NCBI GenBank assembly: GCA_963721385.1
Contig: CAVRJB010000016.1
Location: forward strand, 367,232-431,231
DNA length: 64,000 nucleotides
From: DAOMFB01 sp963721385
GTDB lineage: Bacteria; Acidobacteriota; Thermoanaerobaculia; UBA5066
Reading direction: 5' to 3'
Position numbers and translations under genes: made by a program. The notes beneath the pieces were generated by a model. The model ran no database searches. It was not told the origin of the DNA and saw only the letters and a list, made by a program, of their open reading frames with translations. Every line of letters starts with the position of its first letter. The first letter of the stretch is position 1. Shown here piece after piece: positions 1 to 9,706 of the stretch.

Positions 1-36
1 GAGCTTCCAGGTCCGATAGGGGAAAGGAGCACCGCC

Positions 37-780
37 ATGACACCCCTCATCGACTTCCTCCAGGCCTCCGGAATCTTCCTCGCGGGCCTTCTCGTCCGGC
101 TCCTCTTCTTCCTGGCCGTCCTCGCCGCGGCCCTCGCGCCGATCCTGATCGTCTACGGGATCGTGCGCGGGGTTCTCGCCCTCCGCCGGCGCCAGCAGGG
201 AATGGAGGACGTCGAGGGACTCGCCCTCGCGACCCGCCGCTTCTTCACGAAGGGACATGCGTGGCTCAAGGCCGGCCTCGGCGGCGGGCTCACCATCGGC
301 CTCGACGACCTCGCGCAGCGCCTCTTCCCGCAGATGGCGCTCGTGGAGCTGCCCCGGCGCGGCACCTTCCTCAGGGAGGGTGAGCCGGCCGTTCGTCTCC
401 GCTCGAACGGCCGCGAGGCCTTCCTGCCGGCGCCGGTCTCCGGACGCGTCGTCTCGGTCAACAGCCGCCTCGCCCGGAAACCCGGCCTCCTGAACGCCTC
501 TCCCTACGGCGCCGGCTGGCTCTTCGCCGTCGCCCCCGCGAGCGACTCTTACCGCGACCTGCCGACCGGGCCCGGGGCCCGCGACTGGTTCCGCGGCGAA
601 GAGGTCCGCCTCCGGAGCGTGCTGGAGGGCGAGCTCGGCTTCGCCGCCGCGGACGGCGGCGAGCTGATCGAGCATCCGATGAACGTCCTTCCCGAGGACC
701 GCTGGGGCTCGGTCGTCACGTCGTTCCTCGGGGCCGTTCCCGCGGCCGACTTCGACTACGAGCAGTGCGTGAGCGGCTGA
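37..780 (+). CDS. Membrane-anchored GcvH-like (lipoyl-fold) protein lacking the lipoyl-lysine
   Basis: The 247-residue product has a strongly hydrophobic N-terminus (about residues 13-47), then a basic stretch, and then a domain that reads like glycine-cleavage H protein. It shows HAWLK at 74-78, GLTIGLDDLAQ at 84-94, APVSGRVVSVN at 132-142 and NASPYGAGWLF at 153-163. In true H protein a lysine seven residues before the APVSG motif carries lipoate; here the sequence before APVSG is NGREAFLP and no lysine is at that place. A role as a lipoyl carrier in glycine cleavage is therefore unlikely, and the membrane anchor points to a structural or sensing role. No gcvP or gcvT lies nearby. A GGAAAGGAG ribosome binding site precedes the ATG. 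The fold assignment is fairly sure; the function is unknown. Confidence 0.75.
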   Translation: MTPLIDFLQASGIFLAGLLVRLLFFLAVLAAALAPILIVYGIVRGVLALRRRQQGMEDVEGLALATRRFFTKGHAWLKAGLGGGLTIGLDDLAQRLFPQMALVELPRRGTFLREGEPAVRLRSNGREAFLPAPVSGRVVSVNSRLARKPGLLNASPYGAGWLFAVAPASDSYRDLPTGPGARDWFRGEEVRLRSVLEGELGFAAADGGELIEHPMNVLPEDRWGSVVTSFLGAVPAADFDYEQCVSG

Positions 781-821
781 CCCCGCGGACGTGATCCGGG
801 GCGACCGGCTCCCCGCCGGCG

Positions 822-853
822 CGGCCCGCTCGAAAGAGCGGGCCGTCTTTTTT
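822..853 (+). terminator. Rho-independent terminator after the GcvH-like gene
   Basis: A perfect 10-bp stem, CGGCCCGCTC (822-831) and GAGCGGGCCG (836-845), closes a GAAA tetraloop and is followed at once by TCTTTTTT. This is a textbook intrinsic terminator 42 bases downstream of the preceding stop codon. Confidence 0.9.
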
Positions 854-952
854 CTCAAGAAAGCGGGATCCCTCGGGTGTCCCGGCAGGTCAAAATGGTG
901 GATCCGCGGGGGCGCAGCGGCGGCGGTGAGAGCGATGCGGGGGGCAGCAGTG

Positions 953-1297
953 ATGGGGAGCAGGGGCACCCTCTTCGATCTGATCCAGCGCCTGGACGAG
1001 TTTGACGCCGGCGATCGGACTTCTCCACTGGTCCTGTACGCGGAGGGCGGCGTCGATGCGGAGCGAGAAGGCCGGGCGGTGGTCTGTGTACGTGGCGAGG
1101 GAGACGGCCTCGCCTGTCCCCTCGACCCCTCCCTCTCCGAGGTGCTGAGCGTCGAGCAGGCTCGCGAGGCCGTCGAGGTCTGGTCGAACTGGCGCGGAGG
1201 GCGCGCGCCGTCGCCTTACGAGCGCTTCGCCGCGGTCATCTTCTACGCCCGATACTCGGTCTTCCTGCCGGCGGAGCCGGATCGCGACGGGATGTGA
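953..1297 (+). CDS. Hypothetical protein
   Basis: The product is about 114 residues if the ATG at 953 is used; another in-frame ATG lies at 935. I do not recognise a family. The protein begins LFDLIQRLDEFD after a few residues. It is acidic in its first half, has two cysteines in the middle (VCVRGEGDGLACPLD) and ends in a hydrophobic-aromatic stretch (AAVIFYARYSVFLP) and a short polar tail. There is no signal peptide and no membrane segment. It stands alone between a terminator upstream and a short unrelated gene downstream. The start is uncertain because no good ribosome binding site is evident. Confidence 0.55.
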   Translation: MGSRGTLFDLIQRLDEFDAGDRTSPLVLYAEGGVDAEREGRAVVCVRGEGDGLACPLDPSLSEVLSVEQAREAVEVWSNWRGGRAPSPYERFAAVIFYARYSVFLPAEPDRDGM

Positions 1298-1413
1298 CGA
1301 TCATCCCGAAAACGGACCGATGGGCGGCCGCCGTGCTCGGCGAACGCCCCGGAACGCGATATCGTCCGGCCTGAGACTGAGACCCGAATCGAGCCGAGAA
1401 GAAAGGAAGACGC

Positions 1414-1716
1414 ATGGCCGAATTCCAGCCGAACGCGCCGATCGAGACCACCGATCCGACGATCGAGGTGACGGTGACGCCCGCGAAGCCCCTTCCCGTC
1501 GGACGGAAGAGGTTCCAGCTCGTCGTGGTGGACGACTCGGGGAACCAATCCGATCCGGACGTCGTGGAGGTCATCGTCCGCGACGCGCAGAAGCCGACCG
1601 CCGTGATCGACGCACCGAGGCTGGTGGATTTCGGCAAGAGCTTTCAGCTCTCCGGAACGCGCTCGTCCGACGTCGGGGGCAGGGTCGTGAAGTACGTCTG
1701 GACACTCCTCGCCTGA
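1414..1716 (+). CDS. Small PKD/Ig-like beta-sandwich protein
   Basis: This 100-residue protein has no signal peptide. Its second half (PTAVIDAP at 66-73, then FQLSGTRSSDVGGRVVKYVW) resembles the start of a PKD-type domain, in which 'P.A.ID.P......G....L.G..S.D..G.I..Y.W' is the usual pattern. The first half (IEVTVTPAKPLPVGRKRFQLVVVDD) also reads as alternating beta strands, so the protein could be a minimal beta-sandwich module. GAAAGGAAG precedes the ATG at good spacing. Such modules normally occur inside large surface or secreted proteins, so a stand-alone copy without an export signal is unusual. Function is not known. Confidence 0.6.
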   Translation: MAEFQPNAPIETTDPTIEVTVTPAKPLPVGRKRFQLVVVDDSGNQSDPDVVEVIVRDAQKPTAVIDAPRLVDFGKSFQLSGTRSSDVGGRVVKYVWTLLA

Positions 1717-1746
1717 GAGCCGGCGGAGGGAGTCAGGAGGACAGCC

Positions 1747-2043
1747 ATGTTCGTGTTTCCCGTCCTGTTCCTCGCCGCCCTCGCCGCCGGCGCTCCGCAG
1801 GGTTATCCGGCGCAGGACTCTCCCCCCCAGACCCGCGCCGTCACCTGCACTCTGTCGAATCCGTCTTACTCCGGGTACTGCAAGGTCACGGAGCAGGCTC
1901 CGACGACGCAGAGCGCGAACGACGCCTGCCAGGCCGTCCTCGCCTGCCTGAACAACGTGCAGTGCCTGAAAACGTACTGCGACGCCACCCAGATCCGGGG
2001 AGGCTGGCAGCTCGTCTCGGCGGTCGAGGGCACCGGCAACTGA
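1747..2043 (+). CDS. Small secreted cysteine-rich protein
   Basis: The 98-residue product starts with a short hydrophobic signal peptide (about residues 1-15, ending AAGA). The mature part has six cysteines, at 34, 45, 61, 67, 73 and 78, which could form three disulfides outside the cytoplasm. An AGGAGG ribosome binding site precedes the ATG. It follows the PKD-like protein by 30 bases and may be cotranscribed with it. I do not recognise a family. Confidence 0.6.
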   Translation: MFVFPVLFLAALAAGAPQGYPAQDSPPQTRAVTCTLSNPSYSGYCKVTEQAPTTQSANDACQAVLACLNNVQCLKTYCDATQIRGGWQLVSAVEGTGN

Positions 2044-2081
2044 AGGCGGCGCCTTCCGGCACCGGAGATCCGGGGGACGAC

Positions 2082-3000
2082 GTGAGATTCGCGATCTTCG
2101 GCGCGGGGGGCGTCGGCGGGCATTACGGCGGGGCTCTCTCCCGCGCGGGTCACGACGTGACGTTCCTCGCCCGCGGAGCCCATCTCGACGCGATTCGCGA
2201 GCGGGGCCTCGAAGTCCGGACTCCTGACGGGTCCTTCACCGCGAAGGTCTCCGCGACGGAGGATCCCGCGCGGCTCGGGCCCGCCGATGTCGCGATCGTC
2301 GCGGTGAAGTGCTACTCGCTCGCGGACGTCGCCCCGGCGGTTCGCCTCGTCGCCGGCGCGGGAGCGGACGTCGTCCCGCTCCTGAACGGCGTGGAGGCCG
2401 CGGAACGGCTGATCGAGGCCGGCGTCCCGAAGGAGCGGATCGTCGGGGGCCTGACGAGTGTCAGCGTGGCGCGCGTCGCCCCCGGAATCGTCGAGCGGCG
2501 GAGCCCCTTCCAGAAGGTGACCCTCGGCGAGCTCGGCGGCGGGACCTCGGAGCGCGTCGAGCGGATCGCCTCGGCTTTCCGGGACGCGGGCGCCGAGGTG
2601 ACGGTCTCGCGGGACATCACGGCCGACCTCTGGCGGAAGCTGGCCTTCATCGCCTCGATGGCCGCCGCCTGCGGCCTCGCGCGCTCCCCGGTCGGGCCGG
2701 TGCGTGCCGCACCGTACGGGAAGCTCCTCTTCTCGCGCGCCGTGCGGGAGGTCGGCGCCGTCGCGCGGGCGCGGGGGATCCCCGTCACGGAGGAGGACGA
2801 GGCGAAGACGCTGGCGTTCATCGACTCGCTCGGCGCCGGGATGAAGCCGAGCTTCCTCCTCGACCTCGAGGCGGGCGGGCCCACCGAGATCGACGACCTC
2901 TGCGGCAGCTGTCTCGCGCCTCGGCCGCGAGGCCGGCGTCGAGACCCCGGTCCACGACACGGCGACGGCGGCGCTGGGAGTTCAGCGAAGGGGTGCCTGA
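2082..3000 (+). CDS. 2-dehydropantoate 2-reductase-like protein (frameshifted near the 3' end)
   Basis: The product belongs to the ApbA/PanE ketopantoate reductase family, which uses NADPH to reduce 2-dehydropantoate to pantoate for coenzyme A synthesis. The NADPH-binding loop is FGAGGVGGHYG near the start, and the helical C-terminal domain has the typical DLWRKLAFIASMAA segment. The start is the GTG at 2082. The frame is open to about 2907, where one extra base shifts it; reading on in the next frame gives AVSRLGREAGVETPVHDTAT and a stop at 2998-3000, which restores the normal family C-terminus. Whether this is a sequencing indel or a real lesion cannot be seen. Several PanE paralogues act on other 2-oxoacids, so I do not give a gene symbol. 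Confidence 0.8.
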
Positions 3001-3040
3001 GGCGATTCAGGTCCGGGCGGACGGACGAGCCGCCTGGCTG

Positions 3041-4203
3041 TCAGCCGACGAGCATCTTCCGGACCAGCTTCCCGATCTCGACGCAGCAGGTGAGGCCGGG
3101 TGAGTCGATGCCGAGGAGCTGGACGAAGGACGGGTGCTTCTCGTCGCGGCGGACGATCCAGTCGTTCACGCCCTTCAGGTGGACCATGATCCCGGCGTAG
3201 TCGAGCTGGACGTCGTCGACGGTGAGCGTCGGCATGAAACGCCTCGCGCGGGAGACGAGGAGGTCCACGGGGAAGCGGTCCGTCTCGTAGTCGTCACGCG
3301 ACGGCGCCACCCGGAACTCCGGCCCGACGGTGAAGAGGTCTCCCGGCGCCGTCGAGCCGTCGGCCGCCAGGGCGAAGGTCGGCGTCAGGTGCGTCCCCAC
3401 CATCATCGGCTTCTCGTCGCCGAGGTCGAGCCGCTCGGGGACCGGGTAGACGTTCCGGCCGGAGAGCCAGAGCTCGGGGCGGTGCCGGCGGTTGACGCGG
3501 GCGTACTCGCCGCGGAGCGGGACCACCGTCGCCTCGAGCGCGGGGTCCGCCATCCGTCCCACCTCGTCGCACCGGAGTCCCGCCGCGTTGACGACCGCCT
3601 CCGCCTCGAACGTCTCCACTTCGGCCGCGCCGCCGCTGCGCCGCCCCGTCACCTCGAAGACGCCGCGCTGCGGCCGGATGGCGGTGACCTCGAAGCCCGT
3701 CAGGACCGACGCTCCCTTCCCCTCCGCAAGCCGCGCCAGCGTTCCGACGAGCCGCGGCGCATCGACGATTCCCGTCGTCGGGATCAGGAGCGCCGCTTCG
3801 ACGGAGAGAGCCGGCTCCAGGATCGTGGTCTCCCGGCCCGTGAGCGCCTGAATGCCCGGCACCCCGTTCGCGAGTGCCCGGCTTCGCACCTCTTCCAGTC
3901 CCGGAAGCTCTTCCTTCGAAGACGCCACGACCAGCTTGCCGGTCTTCTCGCACGGGATCCCGTGCGCGCGGGCCAGCTCGTACATCCGTGCGTTCGCCTC
4001 GACGCAGAGCCGCGCTTTCAGGCTCCCCTCGGCGTAGTAGATCCCGGCGTGGACGACACCGCTGCTCCTGCCGGACTGCCCTTCGCCGAGCCGCGGGTTC
4101 CGCTCGAGGAGAACGACGCTCCCGATCCCCGCGTCGGCCAGCTGCCACGGACGGCGCACCCGACCGCGCCCCCTCCGACCACGACCGCTGAGACCCGATC
4201 CAT
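3041..4203 (-). CDS. FAD-dependent oxidoreductase, L-2-hydroxyglutarate oxidase (LhgO) type (frameshifted near the 5' end)
   Basis: The protein is a DAO-fold flavoenzyme of the LhgO/YgaF type, which oxidises L-2-hydroxyglutarate or similar 2-hydroxyacids. The N-terminus gives the dinucleotide-binding loop VVVGGGAVGCAV, followed by VVLLERNPRLGEGQSGRSSG and VVHAGIYY, the family signature for the FAD and substrate region; MVHLKGVNDWIV lies near the C-terminus. The ATG is at 4203. Around 4150 one base is missing, so the first 20 residues and the rest lie in different frames. The open part alone covers 372 residues, close to family length. It is convergent with the preceding reductase. The family is clear, the substrate is inferred. 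Confidence 0.8.
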
Positions 4204-4222
4204 CGTCGGCGTTCCGATCCGC

Positions 4223-5575
4223 CTACCGGGCGCCGCCGTCGAGCGCCGCGTCGACCGTCACGACGTCGACGAGTCCCGCCGCGCTGAAGAGAACCGGCAG
4301 GACCTTCTCCGGCGGGTGGGCCTTCCGGAGCGCGGCGACCTTCTCCGTTCCGAAGCGGTAACCGGGGAGGTTCATCCGCCCGAGGAGCGGGTGCCGTCCC
4401 CAGGCTCCCGAGAGCTTGTCGGCCCGCTCCGGGGAGACGAGGCAGTCGTTCCGGAGGACGGCCGCGACCTCGGCCTGCGGCCTCTCCTCGCTCCACGTCA
4501 GGTACGACGACTGGTTCTTCGCGTCGTCCTGTAGGAGAGCGAGAAGGAGGCCGATGACGACGTCCTGGTCCGGGATCGCCGCTAGATCGGTCACGCCGTA
4601 GGCCATCAGGAGGGCGTTGTTCGCGATCCCCTCCGCGAGGGCGGCGTACCGGGTGTTCATCGTCAGGACGGTCGCCTCGAAGCCGGCCCGGCGCCGCACC
4701 CAGAGGCCCTGGAGAAGCGCAAACGTCGTGACATGGCCGGGCACGACCTCGTGGCTGACGAGCTGGTGGAACTCGGGAACGGAGATCTGGAGCGAAGCGT
4801 TCAGCTCGTAGGTCGCTTCGTACTCCGGCGACCCGTCCGGCCGGCGCGCCCGCCCGAGATAGTTCATGGAGCCTGAGAACCAGGCGTTCTCGATCGGCAG
4901 GAATGCGACGTTCGAGAGAGGCACGCCCCGGAGGTCCGCCGGAAGGTACGGAAGGACGTTCTTCCGCGTCAGGGCGTCGAGCTCCGCGATGATCCCGGGA
5001 GCGAGCTGCGGGATGGTCCTTCCGTCGACGAGTCTCTCGCTCCGCCACGCATCGACCGCGGCGAGGAGCCCGGGCCGGTCTTTCGAAGCGTGCCCCGTCG
5101 TACCCAGGAGCTCCGCCACGTGCCGCCGCTTCTCCTCCGGGCGCGACGGCTCGGGGGCGCGGCCCGTCGCGGCGCGGACGCACCGTTCGTACGGGACCTT
5201 CTCCCCGCGCCCGAGAAGCTCCATCGCGAGGTCCCGCATCACGTCGAGGCAGAGGGCGAGCCCGGAAAGGTAGGCGCCCCGGAGGCCTCCGATCCGCGCC
5301 GCTTCGGCGGCGACGGCCGCGATCGAGCCCCTGACGTCCACGTCCGCGAGGTAAGCGTCCAACGCGGCGAGGTCCCTCTCCTTCGCCGTCACGCCGCCCG
5401 TCTCCCTCAGCCGCGGGGCCGCCGGGTGCGTGTATGCGGCGGGAGGCGGCTCGTCGGAGAACCAGCAGTCGGCGATGAAACGTCCCGTTCCGGACGGATT
5501 CCGGACGTCGCCTCCCCAGAGCGTGTCGATGCCGAGGATGGCCTGAGCGATGTGGTGGTCGAGACCGGTCAGCAT
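4223..5575 (-). CDS. DUF885-like putative metallopeptidase
   Basis: The product is about 450 residues from the ATG at 5575, which has GAGGGGAGG upstream. The core carries SHEVVPGHVTTFALLQ, a version of the HExxPGH motif of DUF885 proteins, where the two histidines and the glutamate are thought to bind zinc. Further on, AALAEGIANNALLMAYG may supply the third acidic ligand. There is no signal peptide or membrane segment, so the enzyme should be cytoplasmic. It ends 20 bases before the LhgO-like gene on the same strand and may be cotranscribed with it. The link to DUF885 rests on one motif and overall layout, so the catalytic role is an inference. Confidence 0.6.
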   Translation of the reverse strand: MLTGLDHHIAQAILGIDTLWGGDVRNPSGTGRFIADCWFSDEPPPAAYTHPAAPRLRETGGVTAKERDLAALDAYLADVDVRGSIAAVAAEAARIGGLRGAYLSGLALCLDVMRDLAMELLGRGEKVPYERCVRAATGRAPEPSRPEEKRRHVAELLGTTGHASKDRPGLLAAVDAWRSERLVDGRTIPQLAPGIIAELDALTRKNVLPYLPADLRGVPLSNVAFLPIENAWFSGSMNYLGRARRPDGSPEYEATYELNASLQISVPEFHQLVSHEVVPGHVTTFALLQGLWVRRRAGFEATVLTMNTRYAALAEGIANNALLMAYGVTDLAAIPDQDVVIGLLLALLQDDAKNQSSYLTWSEERPQAEVAAVLRNDCLVSPERADKLSGAWGRHPLLGRMNLPGYRFGTEKVAALRKAHPPEKVLPVLFSAAGLVDVVTVDAALDGGAR

Positions 5576-5681
5576 GGGCGCCTCCCCTCGGAGTATCGCC
5601 CTTCCCCGTTCCTTGCGTTCGCCGGAGCCCCCCCTTAAGCTGCCCCGGCCCGACACAAGAATCAGCAATCGGAGGTCATCC

Positions 5682-7706
5682 GTGGAGACGAGCCGCCGGA
5701 CCCTGCCCGAGAACGCCTACCGCCCGCTGAAACCCGGCGAAACGTACGAGCCGATCGTCCCCGCCGGCTCAGCCGGTCGCCGAGTTCACGGGCCGCTCGC
5801 TGGGCCTCGGGCTCGTGATGGCGGCGGTCTTCTCCGCCGCCGCGGCGTTCCTCGGCCTCAAGGTGGGACAGGTCTTCGAGGCGGCGATCCCGATCTCGAT
5901 CCTGGCCGTCGGCCTCGGCTACGCCTTCCGGCGCCGCTCGACGATCCTCGAGAACGTCATCGTCCAGTCGGTCGGCGCCGCGTCCGGGCCTGTCGTGGCG
6001 GGCGTCGATCTTCACCCTCCCCGCGCTCTTCATCCTCGGCCTCGACGTCGACCTCGTGAAGCTCTTCCTCGTCGCGCTCCTCGGCGGCGACGCTCGGCAT
6101 CCTCTTCCTCGTCCCGCTCCGCCGCTACTTCGTGAAGGAGATGCACGGGGAGTTCCCCTTCCCGGAGGCCACGGCGACGACCGAGGTGCTCGTCGCGGGC
6201 GAGGCCGGTGGCCAGCAGGCGAAGGTCCTCGCGGCCGCCGCGGCGGTCGGCGGGATCTTCGACTTCCTCATCATCCACCTCGAGGCGTTCGCCGAGGTCT
6301 TCACGTCGCGGTCGCTTCCGGTCCTGACGGAGCTCGCCGAGAAGGCGAAGCTCGTCTTCAAGCTCGACGTCCTCTCCTCGGTCATGGGGCTCGGCTACAT
6401 CATCGGCCTCCGCTACTCGGCGATCATCTGCGCCGGCTCCTTCCTCTCCTGGTTCCTCCTCGTCCCGCTCGTCGCCCACTTCGGGGCGCAGCTCGGGACG
6501 GCGGTCCCGCCGGCGACCGGCGGGACGCTCATCGGCTCGATGTCGGCCGAGGCCGTCTTCCGCGACCTACGTCCGGCAGATCGGGATCGGCGCCATCGCC
6601 GCGGCCGGGATCATGGGGATCCTCCGGAGCTGGCGGATCATCGCGAAGGCGTTGGCTCGGCTTCAAGGAGCTCTTCGGCGGCAAGCGGGCGGGCGCGGCC
6701 CCGGCGAGCCGAGCGGACCGACCGCGACGTCTCGATGGGCCTCGTCCTCGTCGGCATCCTCGTCGTGGCGCTCGGAACGTGGGCTCTTCTTCCGGTTCGG
6801 CGTCCTCGCCGGCTCGGACCGGCCGACGCCGCAGTCGCTCATCGCGCTCGCTCGTCGTCATCGTCATCTCGTTCCTCTTCACGACGGTCGCCGCGCGCGC
6901 GATCGCCGTCGTCGGGACGAACCCCGTCTCGGGGATGACGCTGATGACGCTCATCCTCACCTCCATCTTCCTCGTCGCCGCGGGGCTCACCGGGCAAGGC
7001 CGGAATGCTCGCGGCGCTCCTGATCGGCGGCGTCGTCTGCACGGCGCTCTCGATGGCGGGCGGCTTCGTCACCGACCTGAAGATCGGCTACTGGATCGGC
7101 GCCACCCCCGCGGTCCAGGAGCGGTCGAAGTTCCTCGGGACGATCGTCGCGTCGCTGACGGTCGGGTTCGTGATCCTCCTCCTGAACCAGGCTACGGCTT
7201 CGCCCCGTCGGCGGCCCACCCGGAGAGCGAGGTCCTCGTCGCGCCGCAGGCGAACGCGATGGCGGCCGTCATCAAGACGCTCATGTCGAACGAGCCGGTG
7301 CCGTGGCTCCTCTACGGCGTCGGCGCGCTCGTCGCGATGACGATGCAGATGATCGGCGTCCCCTCCCTCGCCTTCGCCCTCGGGATGTACATCCCGCAGG
7401 AGCTGAACACGCCGCTTCTCATCGGCGGCCTCGTCGCGCACTTCGTCGCGAAGATCGGCCGGGAAGGACGAGACGCTCGCGACGGCCCGCAGCTAGCGCG
7501 GCACCCTCATCGCCTCGGGCTTCATCGCCGGCGGCGCCATCATGGGCGTCATCGCGGCGCTCCTGAAGTACCTGAAGACGAGGGTGAGCCTCGGCCCGCT
7601 CTCGTACAGCTTCGAGAACGCGAACGGCGAGCTCCTCGCGGGGATCCTCTACCTCGCCCTGATCGTCTACATGTACTGGGACTCGAAGCGGGTGAAGGTG
7701 CCGTGA
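5682..7706 (+). pseudogene. OPT-family oligopeptide/metal-chelate transporter, interrupted by about a dozen frameshifts
   Basis: Joining the frames gives a nearly complete OPT transporter of roughly 640 residues with many membrane segments. It starts at GTG 5682 (VETSRRTLPENAYRPL) behind GGAGGT and ends WDSKRVKVP at 7706. Recognisable blocks are VGQVFEAAIPISILAVGLGY, GEFPFPEATATTEVL (the family's proline-rich entry signature), NPVSGMTLMTLILTS and GVPSLAFALGMYIP. Frame changes fall near 5765, 5995, 6088, 6567, 6648, 6710, 6782, 6848, 6998, 7192, 7460 and 7495. Most look like one surplus base. Between them the protein is conserved and free of nonsense codons, which suggests indel errors or a very recent lesion. 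Members import oligopeptides or metal chelates across the inner membrane. Confidence 0.8.
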
Positions 7707-7743
7707 TCCGGGGCAACTCATCGCCTCGGCAGGAGGGACAACC

Positions 7744-8241
7744 ATGCGTGGCTCCCGGCAATCCGCGGCCATCGTCTCGCTGATCCTGTTGTTCAGCGGC
7801 TGGACGCAGGCGGGCGTGGTGCATATCGACCCTCAAAAACTGGTCGCCTTCACGGTTCCTGACGGCTGGGTGGCAAAGAGCAACAGCAACGGCATTCGTT
7901 TCGGTCGTGCCGATGCTCCCGCGGAACGAACCGTCTTGTTTGTTTTGGCCAGCCCGCGCGACTCTGAGCGAGATCTGAAAGCGCTGCGTGCCATTCGGCA
8001 ATCGCAAATCGAACAACAAGGGTTCAGCCTCGTGGTCGACAAAGTGCAGCAACTCAACGGTTGGGAGGCATGGGAAGCCGTCATGGATGCAACACGCGGC
8101 GGTGACGGCCCGATCATGCACACATTCCTCTTGCTCTTACCAGGCGTACAGGCAGAGGTTTCGCTGATTGCCGCAAAGTCGCACTATCCAAAATACAAGG
8201 ACGACTTGCTCGCGGTCGTGCGGTCGCTTCGAAAGAAGTAG
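7744..8241 (+). CDS. Secreted hypothetical protein
   Basis: The 165-residue product has a signal peptide (about residues 1-23, SAAIVSLILLFSGWTQAG). The mature part begins FTVPDGWVAKSNSNG, a pattern seen in small exported proteins of the PsbP-like or DUF1795 style, in which a strand with 'P.GW' opens the fold. GGAGGG precedes the ATG. The third-position GC is visibly lower than in the flanking transporter genes. The next gene starts three bases after its stop, so the two form a pair. No function can be assigned. Confidence 0.6.
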   Translation: MRGSRQSAAIVSLILLFSGWTQAGVVHIDPQKLVAFTVPDGWVAKSNSNGIRFGRADAPAERTVLFVLASPRDSERDLKALRAIRQSQIEQQGFSLVVDKVQQLNGWEAWEAVMDATRGGDGPIMHTFLLLLPGVQAEVSLIAAKSHYPKYKDDLLAVVRSLRKK

Positions 8242-8244
8242 CCC

Positions 8245-9183
8245 ATGAGGAAAGTGTTCATTGCCTTCAGCCTGCCGTTGATGCTGAGCGGGTTCTTCTC
8301 GTGTTCGCGCGACGAGCCGGCCCGACAATCCGACGGCAACCAGCCAGCCGCGAGCACTGGACAAGCAACCTCGAAGATCTTCTTCTTCTCTCCTCCGGTT
8401 GACTTCCGCGACCGCGAACAGTACTGGTCCAACCACCACTACGTGACCGCATTCGGGGCCGATGGTTTCGACAGGCGGCAGATGCTCAGGTTCGAGCAGC
8501 CGTACCTCAACTTCTCCCAGTCCGCGTACGATCCGAAGACCGACAGTCTCTTCACCTGGAAGAAGAACTACAAAGGCAGCGACCACCTCATGCAGGTCAA
8601 GCTCCCGCGCATGGAAGTGACGCCGGTCGCCAGGTTCCCGCGCAGCGGAGACTTTCCGCTCCTGGCGATGGACACCAGGCGGCGGAGAATTCTCTTGACG
8701 CCGGAGTACGGTCGCGGCCTGGAAGCTCTGGGCGGCGGCAGACTCCGAAACGACTTCTCCATCTACGACCTCAAGGATGGACGGTGGGTGTCGGGGAGCC
8801 TCGACAGAATCGGGATGGTCACCATCAGCTTTTCAGAGGCGCTCGACCGGTTCGTGGCGCTGGGCAAGGCCCTGCCCGGCGGCTCTGAGGCAGCCGACGA
8901 CAACGTCTACCTGTACCACATCGCCGGGGATGGGAAGGTATCGCAGCGGGTCCGCTCCGACCTTCTCGCTGTCCTGAACACTCCTCTCCTGACCTCCGCG
9001 GCCGACGACACGCTCGGCAATAACCCCGGACTGCAGAGTCGGGTCCTCGGTGACCGGATCTACCTCATTCGCTTCCTGGACCTCGGACGCGGGTCTCCGA
9101 GCGAGAGCTACAAGTGGTCCTACGAGTTCTACTCCATCAACGTGTCAACGGGAGAGAGTCGCTTCGAGCGGTCGTTCCCGTGA
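8245..9183 (+). CDS. Predicted lipoprotein of unknown function
   Basis: The 312-residue product begins with a type II signal peptide whose lipobox is LSGFFSC (cysteine about 20), so it should be lipid-anchored. The rest is soluble and rich in short strands with repeated Asp/Tyr-rich turns (DPKTDSLFTWKKNY, NDFSIYDLKDGRWVSG, DDNVYLYHIAGDGKVS). That spacing could reflect a beta-propeller, but no repeat unit is clean enough to name. It directly follows the secreted protein at 7744-8241 and shares its lower GC content. I do not recognise a family. Confidence 0.55.
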   Translation: MRKVFIAFSLPLMLSGFFSCSRDEPARQSDGNQPAASTGQATSKIFFFSPPVDFRDREQYWSNHHYVTAFGADGFDRRQMLRFEQPYLNFSQSAYDPKTDSLFTWKKNYKGSDHLMQVKLPRMEVTPVARFPRSGDFPLLAMDTRRRRILLTPEYGRGLEALGGGRLRNDFSIYDLKDGRWVSGSLDRIGMVTISFSEALDRFVALGKALPGGSEAADDNVYLYHIAGDGKVSQRVRSDLLAVLNTPLLTSAADDTLGNNPGLQSRVLGDRIYLIRFLDLGRGSPSESYKWSYEFYSINVSTGESRFERSFP

Positions 9184-9245
9184 TGGCAACGCCTTGGGAA
9201 ATATCAGTTCGGCAAGAATCGCTTCCGTATCCAAAGGAGCAAAGC

Positions 9246-9615
<370 letters not shown>

Positions 9616-9706
9616 GCAGGATGGTTCCGGCCTACACCGCCGCTGATCGCGCTCTCTGCCGTGGACGAGCCGCTCAGCAGATCCGCCGGGCTGCTCCCCC
9701 GTCAGA

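Noticed and set aside
1320..3200. A 626-residue open frame over the small genes and the PanE-like gene
   Set aside because: Its first part is antisense-like, arginine-rich filler; only the section from 2082 matches a protein family.
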